Source: an uncultured bacterium (GTDB lineage: Bacteria; Bacillota; Clostridia; Lachnospirales; Lachnospiraceae). From it: DNA of 35,961 nucleotides. The stretch is taken from assembly GCA_947073545.1 (NCBI GenBank), contig CAMTMP010000038.1:1-35961 (forward strand), in the 5' to 3' direction. The notes under the pieces were generated by a model. The model worked only from the letters and a program-made list of their open reading frames with translations. It searched no databases and was not told the DNA's origin. The translations under genes and the position numbers were made by a program. This document shows, in pieces, positions 15,871 to 23,767 of this stretch (its first letter is position 1; the number at the start of each line of letters is the position of its first letter).

Positions 15871-16599
15871 ATGGAAGAGTACAGGGAAAATAATAATGAA
15901 ATAGAGTTTGATCTGCTGGAATTTGTCCATATACTGATCGGCAGATTTTGGATTATTCTGCTTGTCGGGATTGTAGCCGCAGGAATTGGCTTCGTGGTCA
16001 GCGCCTATGTTTTGGCGCCGTATTATGAATCGACTACAAAAATTTACATATTGAATAAGACGGATAATACGGCGGTTACCTATACCGATGTGCAGATGGG
16101 AACGCAGTTGACGAAAGACTATGCGGAACTGATTAACAGCAGATATGTGATAGAGCAGGTAATCGAACAGCTTTCTTTGGAGGGGATAGAGTATGAAGAG
16201 CTGATGAAGAAGGTGTCGGTGGATGCGCCCGCGGATACCCGTATTGTGTCAATTACGGTAGAACATACGAACCCGGAGATGGCTATGCATATCGCCAACT
16301 GCATCAGAAAAGTGGCGGAGGAACATATCCAGAATGTGATGGATATTGAGGCTGTTAATGTGGTGGAGACAGCCAATATGCCGACGGAGAAATCCGGCCC
16401 CGGCATTCTTAAATGGACGTTGATAGGCGGGGCGGCAGGGTGCTTTTTGGCATGTGCGGTTATAGTAGTCATCTTTTTGCTGGATGACACCATCAAATCT
16501 TCGGAGGATGTTGAGAAATATCTGGGACTCAGCATACTGGCGATGATACCGGTTATTTCGGAAGATAATACTGTGAGAAAGAGTAAGAGGAAAAAATGA
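15871..16599 (+). CDS. Wzz/CpsC/YveK-type chain-length regulator and kinase activator
   Basis: A membrane protein (242 aa) with two helices (about 25-47 and 183-207) flanking an extracytoplasmic region. The first helix is preceded by FDLLEFVHILIGRFW, typical of the Wzz domain, and the second by the proline motif PTEKSGPGILKW. The short cytoplasmic C-tail, beginning LDDTIKSSEDVEKYLGLSILAMIP, is the part that activates the partner tyrosine kinase in this family. It sets polymer length together with Wzy. It lies 24 bases after cpsB and its stop overlaps the kinase start by 4 bases (ATGA). Confidence 0.92.
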   Translation: MEEYRENNNEIEFDLLEFVHILIGRFWIILLVGIVAAGIGFVVSAYVLAPYYESTTKIYILNKTDNTAVTYTDVQMGTQLTKDYAELINSRYVIEQVIEQLSLEGIEYEELMKKVSVDAPADTRIVSITVEHTNPEMAMHIANCIRKVAEEHIQNVMDIEAVNVVETANMPTEKSGPGILKWTLIGGAAGCFLACAVIVVIFLLDDTIKSSEDVEKYLGLSILAMIPVISEDNTVRKSKRKK

Positions 16600-18524
16600 T
16601 GCAGGAGGTGAAACTTTACTTCCCAAAAAAGAACGGGTTTTACACAAAAGAAGCCTTTAAGACACTTCGCAGCAACATAGAGTTTTGCGGTGATACGATC
16701 AGGGTCATAGCGGTTACAAGCTGTATGGCGCATGAAGGAAAGTCCAGCGTAGCCATGGAACTGGCAAAGTCATTTGCGGAAGCCGGTAATATGACACTGC
16801 TGATTGACGCGGACATGCGTAAATCGGTATTGATCGGGCGATATAAGACAGGCGCGGTAAAATACGGGCTGAGCCATTGCCTGATCGGGAAAAACCAGTT
16901 TATGGACGCGATCTGTGAAACGGATATTTCCAATCTGCATGTGCTTTTTTCGGGACCGGTGCCGCCTAATCCAAGCGAACTTCTCGGAAGCAGGAAATTT
17001 ATCGAAATGCTGGGCGCTTTGCGAAAGACGTTCTCTTATATTATTATCGACACACCGCCGTTAGGAAGCGTGATAGATGCTGCCGTTGTGGCAAGAAACT
17101 GTGACGGCGCCATATTGGTGATAGAAAACAATGCGATCAGCTACCGCTTTGCGCAGAAAGTAAAAGACCAGCTTGACAAAACCGGAAGCCGCGTTTTGGG
17201 GGTTGTACTGAACAAAATCAGCATGGGCGGCAAAGGCTATTACGGGCATTATGGCAAATATTACGGGAGATACTACGGCAAATATTACGGAAAGTACTAT
17301 GGCGAGTACGGGACGGATGCGGAATCGCTGGAGAAACAGGAGAAAGAAGAACAGCTGCATATAGAGCTTCAGAGAGAATTTCATGAACAGCAGAAGCGTG
17401 AGCAGAAAGAGAGAAGAGAGCAGGAGAAGAAAGAGAAAAGGCAGAGAAGAAGGCAGAAGATCAAGCATGTCGCTATCGAGTCGGCAAAATATATACTGGC
17501 AGCCATGGCAGGCATTCTGCTTGTAGGCGGGCTGTTCCTTGGCGGACTGCAGACAGCCAAAGCTATGGGGAAAAGGAATCTGCTGTGCGCATCAGACAGT
17601 GTACGGCCGGAGCTCTATTCTGCCATAGGAGACAGCGAGCTGACACAGGAGGAGGCAGTCAGATGGCAGGACGGGTGGGTAAAGTACCGGGATACCATTT
17701 ACCAGTACAACCAGGACATCCTCACATTTCTCGTTATGGGTATTGATAAGAACGGTGACGCGGCGAAAGTCAAAGAGGGAACAAACGGAGGGCAGGCGGA
17801 CGCCCTGTTCCTTGTGGTTATGAATCCGAAAGATGGGAGCGTAAAAATCATAGGAATTAACCGCAATACCATGACGGATATTGAGATCTATAACGGAGAG
17901 GGCGTTTACATCGCCACGACGGAGGCCCAGATCGCCGTGCAGCACGGTTTCGGCAATGGGGTGGAGAAGAGCTGTGAATACCAGAAGGAAGCAGTGCAGC
18001 GGCTTTTTTACAATCTGCCCATACACGGATATGCGGCTGTCAATATGAGTGCGATCCCTACCATCAATGACGCGGTGGGCGGCATCGATGTGACGGTGTT
18101 AGAGGATTTGACAAAGATTGATAAAAGACTTGTGCAAGGCAGTCAGATCCATTTAAGCGGGGACAGCGCATTCTGGTATGTGAAATACAGGGATACGGAT
18201 GTGTTCGGATCTGCGGATATGCGCCTGAAAAGGCAGAAACAATATCTGACAGGATTGATCCGTACAGCGGAACAGGAAATTAGAAATGATATCTCCGTGG
18301 CGCTGAATTTGTACAATGCGATATCGCCGCAGATGGTCACGGATATTTCACTGGATAAAGCGGCATATCTGGCTTCGCTTCTGCCGGAGTACCGATTTGA
18401 TCCAAATGGTTTCTACCTTCTGGAGGGCGAAACTGTCATGGGAGAAGAGTTTGAGGAATTTTATCCGGATGAGGACGCTTTGTATGAGCTGATCCTGCAT
18501 GTGTTTTATGAAAAAGTGGAATAG
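16596..18524 (+). CDS. fusion of a CpsD-type bacterial tyrosine kinase with an LCP (LytR-CpsA-Psr) domain
   Basis: One 642-aa reading frame joins two proteins normally encoded apart. Residues 1-210 are a BY-kinase with Walker A (H46-EGKSS), Walker A' (LLIDADMRKS, D71/D73) and Walker B (IIIDTPP, D152). Residues 214-239 are the autophosphorylation tail, twelve tyrosines in repeated [KR]YYG units. A charged, probably coiled-coil Glu/Lys/Arg/Gln linker (about 240-296) leads to one membrane helix (about 299-321). The LCP domain follows from about 375 to 555, with GQADALFLVVMNP, INRNTM, NDAVGGIDV and WYVKYRDTD...RLKRQKQ. Kinase inside and LCP outside is topologically consistent. LCP enzymes move undecaprenyl-linked glycans onto peptidoglycan. 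The start overlaps the Wzz-like gene; no stop or frameshift lies between the halves. Confidence 0.92.
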   Translation: MMQEVKLYFPKKNGFYTKEAFKTLRSNIEFCGDTIRVIAVTSCMAHEGKSSVAMELAKSFAEAGNMTLLIDADMRKSVLIGRYKTGAVKYGLSHCLIGKNQFMDAICETDISNLHVLFSGPVPPNPSELLGSRKFIEMLGALRKTFSYIIIDTPPLGSVIDAAVVARNCDGAILVIENNAISYRFAQKVKDQLDKTGSRVLGVVLNKISMGGKGYYGHYGKYYGRYYGKYYGKYYGEYGTDAESLEKQEKEEQLHIELQREFHEQQKREQKERREQEKKEKRQRRRQKIKHVAIESAKYILAAMAGILLVGGLFLGGLQTAKAMGKRNLLCASDSVRPELYSAIGDSELTQEEAVRWQDGWVKYRDTIYQYNQDILTFLVMGIDKNGDAAKVKEGTNGGQADALFLVVMNPKDGSVKIIGINRNTMTDIEIYNGEGVYIATTEAQIAVQHGFGNGVEKSCEYQKEAVQRLFYNLPIHGYAAVNMSAIPTINDAVGGIDVTVLEDLTKIDKRLVQGSQIHLSGDSAFWYVKYRDTDVFGSADMRLKRQKQYLTGLIRTAEQEIRNDISVALNLYNAISPQMVTDISLDKAAYLASLLPEYRFDPNGFYLLEGETVMGEEFEEFYPDEDALYELILHVFYEKVE

Positions 18525-18535
18525 GGGCGAACAGT

Positions 18536-19372
18536 ATGCAAGGCAATCTGAAAAAAGCGGGCATTCTGATATTCATACTGGCAGTCATTGCCGTGTTCAG
18601 TGTGGTCGGAAACATATATATAAAAGACAATGGGGTGGAGACACCGGAAAATGAGGCGGAGCAGTCGGACAATATGGCGGAAATCCCGGAGAATACGGGA
18701 AATGGATCAGAATTTTCGCAAGGCTTTGCTGACACAGAGCCGGAAGAGAAACATTCGGAAGACAGACAGATAGATTTCGATGTGCTGAGGGCCCAAAATC
18801 CCGATATCTTTGCATGGATACATATTCCGGGCACAGCAATCGATTATCCGGTTTTGCAGAGCGGACAGTCGGATACTTTCTATGAAAACCATAATGCCGA
18901 CGGGGAAGAGGACGATAAGGGAGCTGTCTATATAGAACTCGCCAATTTAGCCAGCATGTGTGATTTTAACACCGTATTACACGGGAAGGCGGGAGAGAAC
19001 GGGGACGGTTTATTCGCGGATCTGTACAAATTTGCGGAGCCGGATTTTTTCGCGGACCACGAATATGTCGATCTGTATCTGGATGGCAATGTTTTAACCT
19101 ATGAGATCTTTGCGGCATATGAAAGAGAAAATACGAGTCTTATACGTACCTATGACTTCACCTATCAGTCAGGATGTAAACAGTTTTTGGAAGACCTGTA
19201 CGGAACCAGGGATATGGGCATGAATCTGCGGGAAGGGTGGGAGCATGTCAACGAATATAATTATATGATTACACTCACGACGCAGAAAGAGGATGCCGGG
19301 CGTCAGTTCGTAGTGACTGCGGTAATGATACAGGATAGGGCAGGTACGATTAACAGAATCATTACCGAATAA
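18536..19372 (+). CDS. class B sortase homologue lacking catalytic His and Cys (probable pseudosortase)
   Basis: The protein (278 aa) has an N-terminal membrane helix (about 7-28), an acidic linker, and a SrtB-like domain from about residue 80: FAWIHIPGTAIDYPVLQ, FYENHN...KGAVYIE, DFNTVLHGKAG, LFADLYKF and YMITLTTQKEDAGRQFVV. In active SrtB the third block reads NTVxYGHN and the last reads TLSTC. Here the His position is K151 (HGKA) and the Cys position is Q250 (TLTTQ); only the Arg, R256, remains. The codons read cleanly, so this is substitution, not a frameshift. It cannot be an ordinary transpeptidase and may be a binding or scaffold protein. It begins 12 bases after the kinase-LCP gene and is probably co-transcribed. 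Confidence 0.85.
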   Translation: MQGNLKKAGILIFILAVIAVFSVVGNIYIKDNGVETPENEAEQSDNMAEIPENTGNGSEFSQGFADTEPEEKHSEDRQIDFDVLRAQNPDIFAWIHIPGTAIDYPVLQSGQSDTFYENHNADGEEDDKGAVYIELANLASMCDFNTVLHGKAGENGDGLFADLYKFAEPDFFADHEYVDLYLDGNVLTYEIFAAYERENTSLIRTYDFTYQSGCKQFLEDLYGTRDMGMNLREGWEHVNEYNYMITLTTQKEDAGRQFVVTAVMIQDRAGTINRIITE

Positions 19373-19453
19373 AAACCGGATCATGAATCAGGTATTTACG
19401 TTTTCATGCGTGAATATAAACGACACTTAATTGATGAAAGGAGGGGTTTTTTA

Positions 19454-20158
19454 ATGAAAAGGTTCTTAGCGCTTGCACTGGCGGGAGCCATGCTGCTTGC
19501 CACGCCTGTTATGGCGGCGGAAGATGGAGAGGACTGGGTAGAGGATGATGTAGGGGACGAAGACGTGGGGGAAGAGGACGAAGACGGTGATGGAGCGTCA
19601 GGGAGTAAGAGTCCGAGTGCGTCGACCGTAAAGCCAAAGCCGGAAAAAGATTCGAATCGTAAAGAGCCAGAGACGTCTGCTCCCATTCCGGCGGTTGAAG
19701 CGTCTTCCGTATCGACTGCCGTGGTACAGGCAGCGGCAGCGGAGGGGAAGACCGTTGGCGAGTATATGAATAACGTGGTCGCATCGGTTCCGGGACTGGA
19801 CAATGCGGTGCCCATCGGGCAGGGCGGACATGTGATCTTAAACGGCGCGCCCAGCAATCAGGTATTCTCCGTGTTGAAGCCGGCGGCGGCGAATGTCAGC
19901 TCGGCGAAGACCTTTGCGGCTTCTCTGGGAGGCAGTGTGCTGACTGTCGCACGGGTTAACGCATCCGTAAACGGGTTTCAGACGGCGCGGGTGAATTTCT
20001 ATTTGAAAGGTATTAAAGCGGGACAGAATATTAAAGTTTTCCAGATCGTTAACGGAAAATGGATTGAGCTCAGTGTGGCCGAAATCAGGGCGGATCATGT
20101 CGTGGTTGACATGACGGCTCTTGGAACATTGGCGTTTATTGAAATGCCGAGCAAATAA
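19454..20158 (+). CDS. secreted protein of unknown function in the exopolysaccharide locus
   Basis: The 234-aa product has a clear signal peptide (MKRFLALALAGAMLLATPVMA, cleavage probably after A21), a very acidic low-complexity stretch (about 22-55), a Ser/Pro/Lys-rich linker, and a folded C-terminal part from about 80 with VGEYMNNVVASVPGLDNAV and a beta-rich region ending near LAFIEMPSK. No LPXTG-type sorting signal or lipobox is present. I do not recognise the family. The ATG at 19454 has AAAGGAGGGG upstream; a longer frame from 19406 would spoil the signal peptide. Sitting between the pseudosortase and the priming transferase, it may be exported with, or bind, the surface polymer. That role is inference. 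Confidence 0.8.
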   Translation: MKRFLALALAGAMLLATPVMAAEDGEDWVEDDVGDEDVGEEDEDGDGASGSKSPSASTVKPKPEKDSNRKEPETSAPIPAVEASSVSTAVVQAAAAEGKTVGEYMNNVVASVPGLDNAVPIGQGGHVILNGAPSNQVFSVLKPAAANVSSAKTFAASLGGSVLTVARVNASVNGFQTARVNFYLKGIKAGQNIKVFQIVNGKWIELSVAEIRADHVVVDMTALGTLAFIEMPSK

Positions 20159-20282
20159 TTATGTTTCCTATACAAGTGTGGGATCGGCGTACTGCCGTGC
20201 AAACGGTGGTACGTCTGATAAAAGTAAGACGGGCAGATTCTGCGGCAGGGAAGCGGAAGGCTGCATTGCTGCGGATAATGTG

Positions 20283-21008
20283 ATGACGGGGATAAACGAA
20301 GTGCGGGAGAAAACTGTGACAGATACCATCGAAAAGCCGGTTTTCCGGATTGTGGAAGCCGGTTGTGCCAGATGCAATATGCGTGAAATATACCGAAAAA
20401 AGAGCGCGGCGTACAAGCTGGTCAAAAGACTGACGGATATATTTCTGTCAGCGGCGGCGCTTATACTTCTTTCCCCTGTGTTTCTGATAACCGCCGTTCT
20501 GATTAAGAGGGAAGATCACGGGCCGGTATTTTTCGTGCAGCAGAGAGCGGGAAAAGATATGAGGCCGTTTGCCATTTATAAGTTTCGCAGTATGTATGTA
20601 AACGCAGATGAGAAACTGTCTGAAATGATGAAAAACAATGAGCAGACAGGACATGCTTTTAAGATAAAAGATGATCCGAGAATTACCAGAGTGGGCAAAG
20701 TGATCAGACAGTTTTCCATCGACGAACTGCCCCAGCTTATCAATATTATCAAGGGGGACATGAGTATCGTAGGGCCAAGGCCGATCCTTATGTTCCAGAT
20801 GGAGGAGTGCAGCGCCTACGAGCGGCAGAGGCTTGTGGTGCAGCCGGGACTCACATGCTACTGGCAGATTGGCGGCAGAGCGGATATTAAGTGGGAAGAG
20901 TGGGTGGAGCTGGATCTGGATTACATAGAAAATATGGGGATTTGGACGGATTTTAAGATGATTTTGAAGACGGTTCCGGTGGTTTTTCGGGGGAATGGAG
21001 CATATTAG
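20283..21008 (+). CDS. priming sugar transferase (undecaprenyl-phosphate sugar phosphotransferase, PF02397 type)
   Basis: A 241-aa short-form polyprenyl-phosphate glycosyl-1-phosphate transferase that starts the repeat unit by loading the first sugar on undecaprenyl phosphate. The reentrant hydrophobic segment is KRLTDIFLSAAALILLSPVFLITAVLI, followed by GPVFFVQQRAGKDMRPFAIYKFRSM, DDPRITRVGKVIRQFSIDELPQLINIIKGDMSIVGPRP, PGLTCYWQIGGR and the terminal GNGAY. The catalytic Asp-Glu pair lies in SIDELPQL. The frame is open back to 20121, overlapping the previous gene. I prefer the ATG at 20283, although its ribosome site is poor; an internal ATG at 20379 is possible. The added sugar cannot be read from sequence. 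Confidence 0.88.
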   Translation: MTGINEVREKTVTDTIEKPVFRIVEAGCARCNMREIYRKKSAAYKLVKRLTDIFLSAAALILLSPVFLITAVLIKREDHGPVFFVQQRAGKDMRPFAIYKFRSMYVNADEKLSEMMKNNEQTGHAFKIKDDPRITRVGKVIRQFSIDELPQLINIIKGDMSIVGPRPILMFQMEECSAYERQRLVVQPGLTCYWQIGGRADIKWEEWVELDLDYIENMGIWTDFKMILKTVPVVFRGNGAY

Positions 21009-21040
21009 GATGTAGGAAAGTACCTTGACAATTACATACC

Positions 21041-21532
21041 TTGTGGGGAGAGAAGAAATACTCGGAATTGCTAACTTTGTTTTTGACGATCCGTTTTCGG
21101 AGGTATCTCAAAGGGAAAAAGGATAGTAAAACGGTGCCGCTGCGGGGAACGGTTCGAAAAGATTTGACAGAATTGATACGGAAATGTATCATAATAATAG
21201 AGCGTGAAAAAGGAAACGGAACGTTGACAGAGGAAGCGGGGAAGGAAATCATCGAATTGATGGACATTACCTGTAGTTATCTGCTCAGATACGAGCCGGA
21301 ACTGAAAAGGGAAGTGCAGGGGATTATGAGACCGATTGTTATGACGCAGACGGAAAGAATAGATATTATGACAGAAAGGCATCTGAATGCGATAAGAAAA
21401 TTTGTAGAAAAATACTGTTCTTTAGGTCAGAGCCGTCAGGAGGTGAAGGAGAGTATTTGTGATATTTTTTCATTGGATGAAGCGGAAGCAGAGGAGAAGA
21501 TGGAAAAATATTGGAATCAGTCGGATAAGTGA
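21041..21532 (+). CDS. small unknown protein after the priming transferase
   Basis: The frame encodes up to 163 residues. The body is helical and charged (TEEAGKEIIELMDITCSYLLRYEPELKREVQGIMRPIV, then MTERHLNAIRKFVEKYCSLGQSRQEVKESICDIFSLDEAEAEEKMEKYW) and looks like a genuine cytoplasmic protein. The start is unclear: TTG at 21041 has no good ribosome site, while GGGGAGAG at 21044-21051 could serve a TTG near 21068. I do not recognise the family. It is the last gene before the terminator at 21570-21612, so it closes the upstream exopolysaccharide transcript. Confidence 0.6.
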   Translation: MWGEKKYSELLTLFLTIRFRRYLKGKKDSKTVPLRGTVRKDLTELIRKCIIIIEREKGNGTLTEEAGKEIIELMDITCSYLLRYEPELKREVQGIMRPIVMTQTERIDIMTERHLNAIRKFVEKYCSLGQSRQEVKESICDIFSLDEAEAEEKMEKYWNQSDK

Positions 21533-21569
21533 TAAGTAAAACTAAGAATTGAATGATATAGAATGGGAG

Positions 21570-21612
21570 CTCCCGATGTAAGGTATGTATGTGGCTTATG
21601 TCGGGGGTTTTT
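21570..21612 (+). terminator. strong intrinsic terminator splitting the exopolysaccharide locus
   Basis: CCCGATGTAAG (21572-21582) pairs with CTTATGTCGGG (21595-21605), with two G-T wobbles, and the stem extends by two outer pairs. TTTTT follows at 21608-21612. It ends the regulatory half of the locus; the AT-rich glycosyltransferase cassette begins just after. Confidence 0.8.
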
Positions 21613-21727
21613 GTGTGGGAAAATAGATTCGTGCTATTTGTATAGAATAAGTCTATAGATAGTTTGTTGGTATATTGTGAAAATGACTTGCGTGATATTT
21701 GGCTGCAAAAGGGGATTAGAAAAAAGA

Positions 21728-22627
21728 ATGAAAAATAAAACGGCTGCAGTAGTTGTGACGCATAACAGAAAAGAACTCCTTGGGCAATGTATTGACAGAT
21801 TGTTAAAGCAGAGGGAGAGGTTCTGCGATGTGATTGTAGTTGATAACGCCAGCACAGACGGCACACAGGAAATGGTGATGCATCAATATAAGGTGCCGGA
21901 AGTAACTTATGTAAATACCGGTGCCAATTTAGGGGGAGCCGGTGGCTTTCAATATGGTGTGAAAAAGGCAGTACTTTCGGGTTATGAATATGTGTGGATT
22001 ATGGATGACGACACTTTGCCGGAAGAAACTGCATTGTATGAACTATTTGAGGCAGATAAGGAATTAAACGGGGAATGGGGATGTTTATCAAGTGTGGCGT
22101 ATTGGACAGATGGAATTATCTGTCGTGCAAATATCCAGAAAAAGAATATTTTTAAACGTGTTGGAAAAAAAGAATATGATAAGGAATATTCCCTGGTTAG
22201 AATGTGCTCCTTTGTATCTTTGTTGGTTAAGTCGGATGTTATTAAAGTGGTTGGGTTGCCTATCGGAGAATATTTTATTTGGACAGATGATTATGAATAT
22301 ACCGGCCGTATTTCGGCAAAATATCCTTGCTATATGGTTCCGTCCAGCCGAGTAGTTCACGCCATGAAAATTCATACAAGGGTAAATTTCGCTACGGATG
22401 ATGTATCAAGGATTGACAGATATCGGTATTTATACCGCAACGATGTGCACTGTTACAGACAGTATGGGGGCTGTGGCTGGCTGTATATCATCTTAAAGAA
22501 TATCTATACCTTCTTGAATATATTAATTAATTCTAAGGACAGCAGAATTGACAGAATCAAAGTTTTATATACAGGATTTAGAACTGGCCTTTATTTTAAA
22601 CCAGATATAGAGATGATAGAAAATTAG
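21728..22627 (+). CDS. GT2 glycosyltransferase (GlfT2/rhamnosyltransferase-like)
   Basis: A 299-aa GT-A fold enzyme. The N-terminus AAVVVTHNRKELLGQCI and VDNASTDGTQEM bind the nucleotide sugar. LGGAGGFQYGVKKA and the metal-binding WIMDDDTLPEE are typical of galactofuranosyl- and rhamnosyltransferases. YFIWTDDYEYTGRI and a conserved His (VVHAMKIH) complete the catalytic core. The chosen ATG at 21728 gives the usual N-terminus; in-frame upstream starts (GTG 21677, ATG 21683) add about 17 unlikely residues. It resembles the glycosyltransferase at 34750-35688 in all main motifs. It lies at the boundary of the AT-rich cassette; the donor sugar is unknown. Confidence 0.88.
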   Translation: MKNKTAAVVVTHNRKELLGQCIDRLLKQRERFCDVIVVDNASTDGTQEMVMHQYKVPEVTYVNTGANLGGAGGFQYGVKKAVLSGYEYVWIMDDDTLPEETALYELFEADKELNGEWGCLSSVAYWTDGIICRANIQKKNIFKRVGKKEYDKEYSLVRMCSFVSLLVKSDVIKVVGLPIGEYFIWTDDYEYTGRISAKYPCYMVPSSRVVHAMKIHTRVNFATDDVSRIDRYRYLYRNDVHCYRQYGGCGWLYIILKNIYTFLNILINSKDSRIDRIKVLYTGFRTGLYFKPDIEMIEN

Positions 22628-22732
22628 TAAAATATATTTGTGCATGTGCACGAAAGATTGATGGATAATAGACCGCATGGTTATGTGAAGTGATGTTAAG
22701 CTTTAAATTTGGATATAAGGGTGTGAGCCTAT

Positions 22733-23749
22733 ATGATGAAAATTGTGGAAATATTGAGAAAAACGCCAGATAAAGTTATTTTTGTGTGTGGTTCACCGTA
22801 CCACATTTTAATTACAGATATTCTAATTATGAAATCTGATTTACGGGGAAAATGTGGTTTGATATTGCCAGCATATTCTCAAAAGAATATGGAATATTTT
22901 AATGAAGTTGCTTTAAAAATGGAGTTACAGGGAATTGCGTGTGAAGTAATAAAGAAAAATATGATACGCCGTGCAATTGGACTAAGTGATAGGGAAAATC
23001 TTGTTGTAATGGAGCGGGTGTTGAAAAGGCTGCATACTCAGAAAAAGGAGTACTTTTTGGTGAATTATATATGGAATAAGGCACTGATATGCTATCCGGC
23101 AACTCTTTGGTTTCGTTATTGTAAGGAAAGTATTTTTATTGAAGAAGGATCTGCACAGAGTGCAATGCCGGATGAAAGATCATTTGTTATATGGTTAAAA
23201 TGTCTATATGGGAATCAAAAAGAGTTTTGGAAGGACAGAAGGTTAAAAGGGGTCTATGTTCAAAATAGAGAGCTGTTTTCTAGTTTTCCGATACCAGAAT
23301 TAGAACAGTTTTCATTGAGCGTAGATTTTAGTGAGGAAGAGAAGGAAGAGTTGCTCGATCTTTTTGTGAATAATCAGGATAGAATAGAAATCGAAAGGCT
23401 AAGACAAGGTGTAAATGGTATTCTTTATACACAGCCAATTTCGGAGGATGGTTATGTCAAAGAAGAGGATAAGATTAAAATCTATAAAGATATTGTAGAG
23501 TATTATTCAAAATATGGGAAACTATTTTTGAAGATTCATCCAAGAGATACAACTCAGTATGATTTTCCCGATGAAATGATTATAAGAGGAAGTTATCCGA
23601 GTGAATTATTGAATATTTTGGATATTAAATGTAAATTTGCAGTTGGACTTTGTACAAGTGCGGTTGAGACAGCGAATGCAGATGTAAGAATTAATTTGAA
23701 TGAGAGATTTTTAAGTGAATTGAAATACGAACTTAAAGAATTATGGTAG
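22733..23749 (+). CDS. GT52-like glycosyltransferase, candidate sialyl/nonulosonate transferase
   Basis: The protein (338 aa) has no transmembrane segments. It opens with VIFVCGSPYHILITDILI, resembling the N-terminal strand and loop of GT52 lipooligosaccharide sialyltransferases. Three motifs known from bacterial sialyltransferase families are in order: an acidic E137-E138-G139 (FIEEGSAQ), an HP motif H269-P270 (KIHPRD), and a Ser near the end (S309 in CTSAVETA). The gene directly precedes a nonulosonate synthase, and the cassette also has the CMP-sugar activating enzyme, so a transferase for that CMP-activated acid is expected here. Assignment rests on motifs plus context and is moderate. 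The start is a double ATG at 22733/22736. Confidence 0.65.
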   Translation: MMKIVEILRKTPDKVIFVCGSPYHILITDILIMKSDLRGKCGLILPAYSQKNMEYFNEVALKMELQGIACEVIKKNMIRRAIGLSDRENLVVMERVLKRLHTQKKEYFLVNYIWNKALICYPATLWFRYCKESIFIEEGSAQSAMPDERSFVIWLKCLYGNQKEFWKDRRLKGVYVQNRELFSSFPIPELEQFSLSVDFSEEEKEELLDLFVNNQDRIEIERLRQGVNGILYTQPISEDGYVKEEDKIKIYKDIVEYYSKYGKLFLKIHPRDTTQYDFPDEMIIRGSYPSELLNILDIKCKFAVGLCTSAVETANADVRINLNERFLSELKYELKELW

Positions 23750-23767
23750 TGAGAAGGAGAAAAATCT

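Noticed and set aside
19283..19285. Loss of the sortase Cys explained by a frameshift
   Set aside because: The frame is continuous, family residues continue on both sides (ITLTT before, GRQFVV after), and no alternative frame places a Cys there.
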